Below, in pieces: positions 14,308 to 21,579 of a DNA stretch of 21,579 nucleotides. Positions within the stretch are counted from its first letter, which is position 1, and each line of letters starts with the position of its first letter. The notes below the pieces were generated by a model. It saw only the letters and a program-made list of their open reading frames with translations. It was not told the DNA's origin and ran no database searches. The position numbers and the translations under genes are program-made. The stretch spans positions 1-21,579 of the forward strand of contig JANXWN010000362.1 of assembly GCA_025351125.1 (NCBI GenBank). The letters are read 5' to 3'. The stretch comes from Caulobacteraceae bacterium (GTDB taxonomy: Bacteria > Pseudomonadota > Alphaproteobacteria > Caulobacterales > Caulobacteraceae).

Positions 14308-14979
14308 ATGGATATTGAACCCGCGAGAGCGGAAATCGATCTCGCAACACTAAAGGCGAGGCTGCGCGAGAACGCCGCCGAACTACGCCAGGACGGCGAC
14401 CTTCTCGCCGATCTTGGTTTGCGCGTCGGTGTCGCCAACGTCGTGGACTTCGGACCGGTCGCCCTGTCGCGGGTCAGCGCGGCGCACCAGCGTGAGGCGG
14501 GCGAGCGCAAACGACTCGAGGCCATCGCGCAAGCCAATTTCGAGGCCCAGGCCCAGACCCACGCCGCGGTGATCGACTTGCTGGAATCGCGCAATCTCGC
14601 CGATTTGGCGCGACGTATGGACGAACTGGCGCGGCTTCGCTTCGGCTTGGCGACCGGGGTCGTGGCGTTAGAGGGCCGTGGCGAGGCTCCGCCGGGTTGG
14701 CTGCCGCTGGTGGAGGGCCAAGTCGATCTAATTTTGGGCGCGCGCAAGCTGGCCTTGATAGGTCATGCGCCGACGGCGCTTGGACTGTTTGGCAATCTTG
14801 CTCCGATAATCGGCAGCGTGGCGATCCTGCGCTTGGCGATCTGGCAGCCGGCGCGCCAAGGCCTGATGGCCTTTGCCGCCCCCGATCCCGAGGCCTTCAC
14901 CGCCGATATGGGCGTAGAATTGACCGCCTTTTTGGCGCGCGTGATCGAACGGACCGCCGAACGCTGGCCTGCGCCGTGA
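14308..14979 (+). CDS. DUF484 family protein
   Basis: A 223-residue cytoplasmic protein of the DUF484 family, a GAF-like fold of unknown function commonly encoded just before xerC in proteobacteria. An N-terminal helical part (LATLKARLRENAAELRQDGDLLADL) contains a likely coiled coil around residues 50-115. It is followed by a GAF-like domain that ends LAPIIGSVAILRLAIWQPARQGLMAFAAPDPEAFTADMGVELTAFLARVIER. ATG 14308 has GGGAAGG a few bases upstream. The stop TGA overlaps the xerC GTG (GTGA), so the two are translationally coupled. The gene is divergent from priA, with 106 bases between the two starts and no obvious promoter hexamers. Confidence 0.85.
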   Translation: MDIEPARAEIDLATLKARLRENAAELRQDGDLLADLGLRVGVANVVDFGPVALSRVSAAHQREAGERKRLEAIAQANFEAQAQTHAAVIDLLESRNLADLARRMDELARLRFGLATGVVALEGRGEAPPGWLPLVEGQVDLILGARKLALIGHAPTALGLFGNLAPIIGSVAILRLAIWQPARQGLMAFAAPDPEAFTADMGVELTAFLARVIERTAERWPAP

Positions 14980-15890
14980 TCGCGCGCGAGGCCCAGACGG
15001 CGTGGCTGCAGCATCTTGCCCGCGAACGCCGCGCAAGCCCCCGCACGCTGGAGGCTTACGGCGCCGGCGTTTCCGCCTATCTCGGCTTTCTCGCGGGCCA
15101 TCTGAGCGAGGTGGTGACGGTTGCGCGTCTGGGTGAGGTGACGCCGCAGGATTTGCGCGCCTATTTGGCCTTCCGCCGTACAGGAGATTCGCCCCTCGCG
15201 GCTCGATCCTTGGCGCAAGCCCTCTCAACCATTCGCAGTTTTCATCGCTTCCTCGACAAACGATTGGCGACTCCCAATACCGCGATCGGTCTGGTCCGCG
15301 GCCCGCGTATCAAACCCGGAACGCCCCGCCCGGTCACCGAAGCGCAAGCCCGCGCCTTGATCGCGGAAACTGACGACGACGGCGCGGGGATAGCATGGGT
15401 CGTCGCGCGCGATCGCGCGGTGCTGACCCTGCTGTGGGGGTGCGGTTTGCGTATATCGGAAGCTTTGTCCCTGACGGCGGCGGACGCACCCCTCCCAGAG
15501 TCGCTGCGCATCCTCGGCAAGGGCGGTAAAACTCGGCTTGTGCCGGTGTTGTCCGCCGTGCGTGAGGCGGTTGAGGTCTATCGCACGCTGGCGCCGTTTG
15601 TTTTGGAGCCGGAAGCAGCCCTATTCCGCGCCTTGCGCGGCGGGCCGCTCGCACCGCGTCATGTGCAGGCGACAGTGCAGCGGGTCCGGGCTCGTCTAGG
15701 CCTGTCCGAGCGCGCCACGCCGCACGCGTTACGCCACGCCTTCGCCACGCATTTACTGGGGGCCGGCGCGGACTTACGCTCGATTCAGGAGTTGCTGGGG
15801 CACGCGTCGTTGACGACGACCCAGCGCTACACGGCGGTAGACGCCGCCGGTCTGCTCACGGCCTACGGTCGGGCGCATCCCCGGGCATAG
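14976..15890 (+). CDS. xerC: Tyrosine recombinase XerC
   Basis: A 304-residue tyrosine recombinase that, with XerD, resolves chromosome dimers at dif. The N-terminal SAM-like core-binding domain (ARERRASPRTLEAYGAGVSAYLGFL) precedes the catalytic domain. Catalytic residues are visible: Arg159 in GCGLRISEAL, Lys in GKGGKTRLVPV, HxxR in HALRHAFATHLL, His in LGHASLTTTQRY, and the nucleophile Tyr285. GTG 14976 overlaps the DUF484 stop and gives the family length; upstream codons in frame run antisense-like through DUF484. Placement after DUF484 supports XerC over XerD or a phage integrase, and no attachment-site repeats lie near. It converges with lpd, with only 12 bases between stops. Confidence 0.93.
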   Translation: MIAREAQTAWLQHLARERRASPRTLEAYGAGVSAYLGFLAGHLSEVVTVARLGEVTPQDLRAYLAFRRTGDSPLAARSLAQALSTIRSFHRFLDKRLATPNTAIGLVRGPRIKPGTPRPVTEAQARALIAETDDDGAGIAWVVARDRAVLTLLWGCGLRISEALSLTAADAPLPESLRILGKGGKTRLVPVLSAVREAVEVYRTLAPFVLEPEAALFRALRGGPLAPRHVQATVQRVRARLGLSERATPHALRHAFATHLLGAGADLRSIQELLGHASLTTTQRYTAVDAAGLLTAYGRAHPRA

Positions 15891-15905
15891 GCGACCGAGC
15901 GCCTA
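15888..15905. terminator. Small hairpin spanning both xerC and lpd stop codons
   Basis: TAGGCG (15888-15893) and CGCCTA (15900-15905) form a 6-base stem around ACCGAG. The two arms contain the TAG stop of xerC and the TAG stop of lpd on the opposite strand. There is no T-run on either side, so a classical intrinsic terminator is not supported; it may only weakly separate the convergent genes. Confidence 0.25.
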
Positions 15906-17300
15906 CGCCTGCATGGTCCAGCCCTCGACCCCCATGGCCGCTTGCCGCAGAGCCTCCGAGCGGGTCGGGTGGGGATGACAGGTGCGGGCGACGTCTTCCG
16001 AGGATGCCGCGAACTCCATCGCCACGCAATATTCGCCGATCATCTCGCCGACGCCCGGACCGATCATGTGTACGCCCAAAATGCGATCCGTGTTCGCGTC
16101 CGCCAGAACTTTAACGAACCCTTCCGCCTCGTGATTGACCTTAGCGCGGGAATTGGCGGTGAATGGGAATTTACCCACTTTATATGTGACACCCGTCGCC
16201 TTCAGTTCCTCTTCGGTTTTGCCGACTGTCGCCACCTCGGGCGAGGTGTAGATGACGCCCGGAATGACGTCGTAGTTCACGTGCCCCGCCTTGCCGGCGA
16301 TGATTTCGATGCAGGCGACCGCCTCGTCTTCGGCCTTATGAGCCAACATCGGGCCGTGGGTGACGTCGCCGACGGCGTACACCCCCGCCGCCCCAGTCGC
16401 GAAATGGTCGGTGTCGATGAAGCCCCGTGGGTCAGGCGTGATTCCCACGACGTCCAAACCTAAATCATCAGTGTACGGTTGGCGTCCGATCGCCACCAGA
16501 ACATAGTCGGCGCTCAAACCTTCCGCCGTCCCGCCCGCCGCTGGCTCCACCGTCAAATCGACCCCAACTTTGCTCGCCGTTGCGCCGGTAATTTTAGCGC
16601 TCAGCTTAAACGTGATCCCTTGCTTGGACAGGCTGCGCTGAAGCGCCTTGGCGGTTTCGGCATCAAGCCCAGGCGTAATGTGGTCGAGATACTCCACCAC
16701 GGTGACCTTGGCGCCCAACCGACGCCACACCGAACCAAGTTCAAGCCCGATAACACCCGCTCCGATCACCACCAAATGCCCCGGAACTTCCGGCAAGGCG
16801 AGCGCCCCCGCAGAATCGACGATCCGTACCCCATCGACCGTGACTCCGGGCAGCGGCGTCGGCCTCGAGCCGGTGGCGATGACGATCGACTTCCCTTCGA
16901 GAATGGATGTGGCGCCTCCGGCGTCGGTAACTTCTACGCGGCCCAGCCCCGTCAGACGTCCGCCGCCCTTGATCCACTCAACCTTGTTTTTGTTAAACAA
17001 AAACTCAACGCCTTTCGTTAGTTGAGCAACGGACTCATCCTTTTGTCGCATCATCGTCGGCAGGTTGAGCTTCGGCGTCACGTCGATGCCGAGGCGGGCG
17101 AATTGCTTATTCGCCAAATCAAGCATTTCCGATGCGTGCAGGAGGGATTTGGAGGGGATACACCCGACATTCAGACAGGTTCCGCCCAGCGTTTCTCGCT
17201 TTTCCACGCAGGCGACCGACAACCCCAACTGTCCCGCGCGAATGGCGCCATTGTAGCCTCCAGGACCACCTCCGATGATGATAACGTCGTACTCGGCCAT
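15903..17300 (-). CDS. lpd: Dihydrolipoamide dehydrogenase (E3)
   Basis: A 465-residue flavoprotein that reoxidises the dihydrolipoyl arm of 2-oxoacid dehydrogenase complexes and reduces NAD. FAD-binding IIIGGGPGGYNGAIRAGQLG is followed by the redox disulfide GGTCLNVGCIPSK (Cys42 and Cys47). The NAD site is VIGAGVIGLELGSVWRRLG, the second FAD motif is GVYAVGDVTHGPMLAHKAEDE, and the catalytic His lies in CHPHPTRSEAL at the C-terminus. ATG 17300 matches the family start. The gene is last in sucA-sucB-methyltransferase-lpd, so it probably serves 2-oxoglutarate dehydrogenase. A near-consensus promoter just upstream would allow separate expression, useful if E3 is shared with pyruvate dehydrogenase or glycine cleavage. 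Confidence 0.97.
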   Translation of the reverse strand: MAEYDVIIIGGGPGGYNGAIRAGQLGLSVACVEKRETLGGTCLNVGCIPSKSLLHASEMLDLANKQFARLGIDVTPKLNLPTMMRQKDESVAQLTKGVEFLFNKNKVEWIKGGGRLTGLGRVEVTDAGGATSILEGKSIVIATGSRPTPLPGVTVDGVRIVDSAGALALPEVPGHLVVIGAGVIGLELGSVWRRLGAKVTVVEYLDHITPGLDAETAKALQRSLSKQGITFKLSAKITGATASKVGVDLTVEPAAGGTAEGLSADYVLVAIGRQPYTDDLGLDVVGITPDPRGFIDTDHFATGAAGVYAVGDVTHGPMLAHKAEDEAVACIEIIAGKAGHVNYDVIPGVIYTSPEVATVGKTEEELKATGVTYKVGKFPFTANSRAKVNHEAEGFVKVLADANTDRILGVHMIGPGVGEMIGEYCVAMEFAASSEDVARTCHPHPTRSEALRQAAMGVEGWTMQA

Positions 17301-17330
17301 GGAACGCCCTGATGCTATTTCGCGCTTCGC

Positions 17331-17360
17331 ATTATAGCCGGTAAGGCTTGGAGGTGTCAG
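17331..17360 (-). promoter_or_regulatory. Sigma70-type promoter for lpd
   Basis: On the minus strand, CTGACA (17360-17355, five of six to TTGACA) and TATAAT (17336-17331, six of six) are separated by 18 bases. Transcription would start near 17324, leaving a leader of roughly 24 bases before the lpd ATG at 17300. The -35 box overlaps the TGA of the preceding methyltransferase gene. It is the best promoter match I found in the window; activity is inferred. Confidence 0.6.
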
Positions 17361-18073
17361 AAATTTCCCGCGGCCACGAACAGATAATCGCCCGCTCCGG
17401 CCCAGCATGGCGCGGGATCAAGCGCCGGCGTTGTCAGGCTCTGATATCCCAAACCCCCGAGCCAGTCGAAAAGATCGGCGGGGCGGTCGCCGGCGCGGGC
17501 CATAAAATCGCCGTCCACCTCCAGATACAGCGTCGGTAAAAACCGGCGAAGCGCTGTTTCCCCGCCTTTCAGGGCACGCATCTCCCAGCCTTCGATATCG
17601 GCCTTGATGAAATCGAGCCTTTGGAGGCCGTGGGCACTGACAAACAGGTCCAGCGTGGTGAGAGTAACGCCCTGGTCCATCCGAAAGTCGGACCCGTCCG
17701 CTTCCCCCAGATGAGCCGTGCCGAAACCTAGGCTGCCGGAGCGTTTGAGGGGCGTGTGCAGGGTCGAGGCGCCGGGTTTATCGGAGAGGCCCATCGCCAT
17801 AAGCGTGACATTGCTTATCCCATTTAATCTAAGCGCCGGCGCCATGATCGACCGGGCGTAGGCGGAGGGCTCAAAGGCGTAGATATGGCCTTGGGGCGCC
17901 ATGCGGGAGAATAGTTTGGAAAACTGACCGGCATGAGCGCCGATGTCGATCACGTTGGCGTCGGGCGGAACGTACCGCCAAAACAGCGCGCGCAGTTCCC
18001 GGTGGTGTTGCCGAGTCGCGGCTTTGAACACGTGGGCTAGCCAGGACGCGCGTTGGCGGGGCGTAAGGCGCAT
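17357..18073 (-). CDS. FkbM-family SAM-dependent methyltransferase
   Basis: A 238-residue class I methyltransferase. The SAM-binding first strand and loop are NVIDIGAHAGQFSKLFSRMAPQGHIYAFEPSAYA, and the FkbM-type motif LDFIKADIEGWEMRALKGGETALRRFLPTLYLEVDGDF follows near residue 150. FkbM proteins usually O-methylate sugars or secondary-metabolite hydroxyls. The ATG at 18073 lies 27 bases after the sucB stop, in the same direction, and its own stop overlaps the lpd promoter. It therefore sits inside the 2-oxoglutarate dehydrogenase cluster, where no methylation role is known. It may be a passenger gene, or act on an envelope glycan with expression tied to the TCA cycle. No membrane segment or signal peptide is seen. 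Confidence 0.85.
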   Translation of the reverse strand: MRLTPRQRASWLAHVFKAATRQHHRELRALFWRYVPPDANVIDIGAHAGQFSKLFSRMAPQGHIYAFEPSAYARSIMAPALRLNGISNVTLMAMGLSDKPGASTLHTPLKRSGSLGFGTAHLGEADGSDFRMDQGVTLTTLDLFVSAHGLQRLDFIKADIEGWEMRALKGGETALRRFLPTLYLEVDGDFMARAGDRPADLFDWLGGLGYQSLTTPALDPAPCWAGAGDYLFVAAGNF

Positions 18074-18100
18074 CTTGACCGGTTCGAGCGGCGTATTGCC

Positions 18101-19324
18101 TTATATCTCCAGCAGCAACCGTCGCGGATCTTCGATGTGGTCCTTGACCTTCACCAAAAAGGTAACGGCGCCTTGTCCGTCCACGACCCGGTGATCGTAG
18201 GACAAAGCCAAATACATCATCGGACGGATCACGACCTGACCCCTAACGACTACGGGTCGATCCTGGATTTTGTGCATTCCCAAAATCCCCGACTGCGGCG
18301 CATTGAGGATCGGCGTGGACATCAGGGAGCCGTAGACGCCGCCGTTGGAAATGGTGAAGGTGCCGCCTTGCAAGTCTTCTAGCGCCAGCGACCCGTCGCG
18401 GGCCTTTTTCCCAAGAGCGCCGATCTCACGTTCCACTTCGGCGATGGACATCACATCGGCATCACGAACGACCGGCACGACGAGGCCTCGCTCGCTCCCG
18501 ACGGCGACCCCGATATCGTAATGGTTCTTGTAAATCAGGTCCTGACCGTCGATCTCGGCGTTAACGACCGGAACCTCCTTAAGCGCCGCGATACACGCCT
18601 TTACGAAAAAACCCATGAAACCGAGCATGACGCCATGCCGTTTTTCGAAACTCTCCTTGTACTGACTGCGCAGATCCATCACCGCGCTCATGTCGACTTC
18701 ATTGAACGTGGTCAACATGGCCGCGGTCTGCTGGGCTTCCTTTAGACGCCGGGCAATGGTTTGGCGCAGCCGGGTCATGCGCACGCGTTCTTCGCGCGCG
18801 TGAATTTCGCGGGCGGGCGTCGCGGCGACCAACGGCGGCGGCGCCGAGGCGCGGGCCTTAACAGCGGCCAGAGCATCCCCTTTCGTGATACGCCCCTCCT
18901 TTCCGCCGCCGGCGATCGCGGCCGCATCCAACTTGTTTTCGGTAACAACGCGTTGCACGGCTGGCGAGAGTGGCAGCGGTTTCTCGGCGGCCGCTGTCGC
19001 CGCCCCGACGGACGCCTTTGCCGCAACGGGGACTGCCGAAGTTTCCGCGGCGGTTTGCGGCGTCTGTGGCGCCGGTGCTCCACCCGCGATCGCCGCGCCA
19101 ATCCGACCCAAGCGCTGACCCGGCAGAACCGCGGCGCCTTCTTCCGCGTCAATGGCGCTCAAGAACCCATCCTCGGACGCGGCAACCTCCAGACTTACCT
19201 TATCGGTTTCCAGCTCGACCAAAACGTCATCGCGTTTGACGACATCTCCCGTCTTCTTCAGCCACCGCGCCACCGTGGCTTCGGTTACGGACTCCCCAAG
19301 CGTGGGGGTCATAATGTCAGTCAT
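18101..19324 (-). CDS. sucB: Dihydrolipoyllysine succinyltransferase, E2 of 2-oxoglutarate dehydrogenase
   Basis: A 407-residue E2 core protein. It has one lipoyl domain (residues 1-75 or so, lipoylated Lys42 in ETDKVSLEV), an Ala/Pro-rich linker (about 78-118), and a peripheral subunit-binding domain ([34 protein letters not shown]). The catalytic acyltransferase domain ends with [33 protein letters not shown], in which His is the catalytic base. The N-terminus [24 protein letters not shown] is diagnostic of the succinyltransferase rather than the acetyltransferase. ATG 19324 has a GGAG about 10 bases upstream. It follows sucA by 66 bases in the same direction and is clearly in one unit with it. 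Confidence 0.97.
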   Translation of the reverse strand: MTDIMTPTLGESVTEATVARWLKKTGDVVKRDDVLVELETDKVSLEVAASEDGFLSAIDAEEGAAVLPGQRLGRIGAAIAGGAPAPQTPQTAAETSAVPVAAKASVGAATAAAEKPLPLSPAVQRVVTENKLDAAAIAGGGKEGRITKGDALAAVKARASAPPPLVAATPAREIHAREERVRMTRLRQTIARRLKEAQQTAAMLTTFNEVDMSAVMDLRSQYKESFEKRHGVMLGFMGFFVKACIAALKEVPVVNAEIDGQDLIYKNHYDIGVAVGSERGLVVPVVRDADVMSIAEVEREIGALGKKARDGSLALEDLQGGTFTISNGGVYGSLMSTPILNAPQSGILGMHKIQDRPVVVRGQVVIRPMMYLALSYDHRVVDGQGAVTFLVKVKDHIEDPRRLLLEI

Positions 19325-19390
19325 CTCGGCGTGGCTCCAGCGGATCGGAAGGTAACAAGATGGTTCGCGTATCTACGCCAATTCAAGGTT

Positions 19391-21579
19391 TCAAGCGAAC
19401 GCGTGCGCCAAAAAAGTCTCGAGTTCCTTTTTGTGACGGCTCATCAAACCTGCCGCCGTCGACGCCGAAGCCGGACGGCCGACATAGCGGGCGCGCTTCG
19501 CGCTAATCTTCAGTTTGGCCAAGGTCAGCTCCAACCACGGATCGACGAAGGTCCAGCCGCCCATGTTTTTCGGCTCTTCCTGACACCAGACCAGTTCGGC
19601 ATTTTTGAAGCGCACCAATTCGTTCGATAGTGATTTGACCGGCCATGGATAAAATTGCTCCAGCCTGAGCAAGTAGACGTCGTCGATCCCGCGCCGCTCT
19701 CGATCCTCCAGCAGATCAAAATAAACCTTGCCCGAACACAGGACGACACGTCGGATCACGTCGTCATCGCGCAATTTGATCGCGGTGTGCTCACCGGCTT
19801 CGGCATCGTCCCACAAAACACGGTGAAACGACGAACCCTCCGCCATTTCACTCAAGCGTGAGACCGCTTTTTTGTGGCGGAGTAGCGACTTGGGCGTCAT
19901 CACAATCAGAGGTTTGCGAAATTCGCGCAGCATCTGACGCCGCAAAATATGGAAATAATTAGCGGGCGTCGTGCAGTTTGCCACCTGCAGGTTATCTTCT
20001 GCGCACAATTGCAAGAAGCGCTCCAGGCGCGCCGATGAGTGTTCCGGCCCCTGCCCCTCGTAGCCGTGCGGCAGCAACATCGTTAGGCCGGACATACGCA
20101 ACCATTTGCGTTCGCCCGACGAAATAAACTGGTCGATGACGACCTGAGCACCGTTGACGAAGTCCCCAAACTGCCCCTCCCACATCGTTAGAGTGTTGGG
20201 ATCGGTCAGCGAAAATCCGTATTCAAACCCGAGCACAGCCTCTTCCGAGAGGGCTGAATCCAAAATCTCAAAATGCGCCTGGCCTGGCGCGAGGTGAGAC
20301 AACGGCGTGTAATGTCGCTCGGTCGTCTGGTCGATCAGATCGCAATGGCGCTGAACGAACGTCCCACGCACGCTATCCTGTCCGGACAGGCGCACCGGCG
20401 TGCCTTCGTCGAGCAGGCTGGCGAAGGCTAGATGCTCGCCGGTCGCCCAGTCAATGTTCTCGCCGCTTTCAATCGATGCGCGGCGGCTGTCGATCGCGCG
20501 CGCCACCGTCTTGTGAACATCGAAACCTTCGGGAACGGTCGTGAAGGCGCGGCCCAAATCGCGCAATTTCTGTAATGGAACCGCCGTAGCGCCGCGGCGC
20601 TCCTCGCCCTCCGGGGCCGCCAATCCCGCCCATTTACCGTCGAGCCAATCGGCTTTGTTAGCCAAATAGGTTTTGCCCGCCTCAAATTCGGCATCCAGGA
20701 ATTTGGTAAAATCAGCTACCCAACTATCGATTTCCGCGGTTGTCGCCACGCCTTCCTCGATCAGTCGTCGCGCGTAGATCTCCCGTGTCGACGGGTGATC
20801 CTTAATCGTGCGATACATCAAAGGCTGAGTCATCGTCGGGTCGTCGCCCTCATTGTGACCAAACCGCCGGTAGCAAAACATATCGATCACCACGTCTTTG
20901 GCGAATTGCTGGCGATATTCGACGGCCACTTTCGCGGCAAAGGTCACCGCCTCGGGGTCGTCACCGTTGACGTGAAATATCGGCGCTTCGACCATCAAGG
21001 CGACGTCCGAGGGATAGGGACTGGTGCGACTGTAACGAGGACTGGTGGTGAAGCCGATCTGATTGTTGACGATAAAATGGATTGCCCCGCCGGTGCGGTA
21101 GCCGCGAATTCCCATCAGATTGAAGCATTCGGCGACCACGCCTTGACCGGCAAACGCGGCGTCGCCGTGCATCAGTAGAGGCAGGACGTGGCCACGACCC
21201 GCGGAGGGATTGTCGCGCAGGGCGAAGGCTTGCTTCGCCCGCGCCTTGCCCAACACCACCGGATTGACGATCTCCAAATGGCTGGGATTGGCGGTGAGCG
21301 ACAGGTGCACCTCATTGCCATCGAAGGTGCGGTCCGACGAGGCGCCCAGATGATATTTCACGTCCCCCGATCCTTCGATATCGGACGGCAGGGACGAGCC
21401 ACCCTGGAACTCATGGAAGATGACTTGATAAGGCTTGGCCATCACGGCCGCCAACACATTGAGGCGCCCGCGGTGCGGCATCCCCAGGATAATGTCCTTA
21501 ACGCCCAGCGCGCCGCCGCGTTTTATGATTTGTTCGAGCGCAGGCACCGCCGCTTCCGCGCCGTCCAGACCGAAACGCT
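19391..21579 (-). CDS. sucA: 2-oxoglutarate dehydrogenase E1 component (5' end beyond window)
   Basis: The thiamine-diphosphate-dependent E1 subunit, which decarboxylates 2-oxoglutarate and passes the succinyl group to SucB. About 728 residues are present. The frame is open through the right edge (KRFGLDGAEAAVPALEQ pattern), so roughly the first 230-250 residues of a protein near 960-1000 residues lie outside. Visible landmarks are GMPHRGRLNVLA, HLEIVNPVVLGKARAKQ, HGDAAFAGQGVVAE, FIVNNQIGFTTSP, HVNGDDPEAV (thiamine diphosphate and metal site) and, in the transketolase-like half, HYTPL, MWEGQFGDFVNGAQV and LLPHGYEGQGPEHSSARLERFLQL. The C-terminus RYVGRPASASTAAGLMSRHKKELETFL is typical and full. 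No damage is seen. Confidence 0.98.
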   Translation of the reverse strand, partial: RFGLDGAEAAVPALEQIIKRGGALGVKDIILGMPHRGRLNVLAAVMAKPYQVIFHEFQGGSSLPSDIEGSGDVKYHLGASSDRTFDGNEVHLSLTANPSHLEIVNPVVLGKARAKQAFALRDNPSAGRGHVLPLLMHGDAAFAGQGVVAECFNLMGIRGYRTGGAIHFIVNNQIGFTTSPRYSRTSPYPSDVALMVEAPIFHVNGDDPEAVTFAAKVAVEYRQQFAKDVVIDMFCYRRFGHNEGDDPTMTQPLMYRTIKDHPSTREIYARRLIEEGVATTAEIDSWVADFTKFLDAEFEAGKTYLANKADWLDGKWAGLAAPEGEERRGATAVPLQKLRDLGRAFTTVPEGFDVHKTVARAIDSRRASIESGENIDWATGEHLAFASLLDEGTPVRLSGQDSVRGTFVQRHCDLIDQTTERHYTPLSHLAPGQAHFEILDSALSEEAVLGFEYGFSLTDPNTLTMWEGQFGDFVNGAQVVIDQFISSGERKWLRMSGLTMLLPHGYEGQGPEHSSARLERFLQLCAEDNLQVANCTTPANYFHILRRQMLREFRKPLIVMTPKSLLRHKKAVSRLSEMAEGSSFHRVLWDDAEAGEHTAIKLRDDDVIRRVVLCSGKVYFDLLEDRERRGIDDVYLLRLEQFYPWPVKSLSNELVRFKNAELVWCQEEPKNMGGWTFVDPWLELTLAKLKISAKRARYVGRPASASTAAGLMSRHKKELETFLAHAFA

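Noticed and set aside
12003..14747. A 914-residue priA product with a 180-residue N-terminal extension.
   Set aside because: The extension is antisense to the DUF484 gene, has a composition typical of shadow frames (many Arg, Ser, Ala), and the conserved PriA start lies just after ATG 14201.
14697..14975. An N-terminal extension of XerC by 93 residues.
   Set aside because: It overlaps DUF484 in another frame and shows no domain; the GTG at 14976 overlaps the DUF484 stop and gives the normal XerC length.

Overview
The window is a roughly 60% G+C chromosomal stretch that reads as an alphaproteobacterium, possibly related to the Rhodospirillales. The evidence is the gene content and order: sucA-sucB-lpd, a DUF484 gene overlapping xerC, an alphaproteobacterial-type priA, and a type III PLP decarboxylase followed by a deoxyhypusine-synthase-like enzyme. 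The order-level placement is an inference from memory of similar neighbourhoods. I see no rRNA, tRNA, CRISPR array, intact insertion sequence or prophage.

Left part (1-6123): the 3' end of polA overlaps a GT4 glycosyltransferase. Next comes a decayed GFA-family gene, a small SnoaL/NTF2-like protein, and a leftward orphan PhnD-like lipoprotein. The most interesting pair follows: an ornithine/lysine-type decarboxylase and a deoxyhypusine-synthase homologue, separated by 158 bases that can fold. Together they suggest a polyamine route (ornithine to putrescine to homospermidine or a relative) built on a DHS-fold enzyme rather than the usual bacterial homospermidine synthase.

Middle part (6124-12002) is the accessory zone. 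It holds a VapB-like antitoxin with a broken vapC, and an arylamine N-acetyltransferase whose C-terminal tail is read from the opposite strand of that vapC. A double hot-dog thioesterase, an alpha/beta hydrolase behind a secreted CHAP-domain protein, an AT-rich gap with a run of 12 C, a TerC membrane protein, and a decayed HTH-2TM regulator complete it.

Right part (12003-21579) is housekeeping. priA (leftward) is divergent from DUF484-xerC (rightward). These meet the leftward TCA-cycle cluster sucA-sucB-FkbM methyltransferase-lpd, which encodes all three components of 2-oxoglutarate dehydrogenase. The methyltransferase is an unexpected insertion, and lpd has its own near-consensus sigma70-type promoter overlapping the methyltransferase stop codon.

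Three genes (GFA, vapC, HTH-2TM) show internal deletions, frameshifts or stops while their ends remain recognisable, so the accessory part of this chromosome seems to be decaying.
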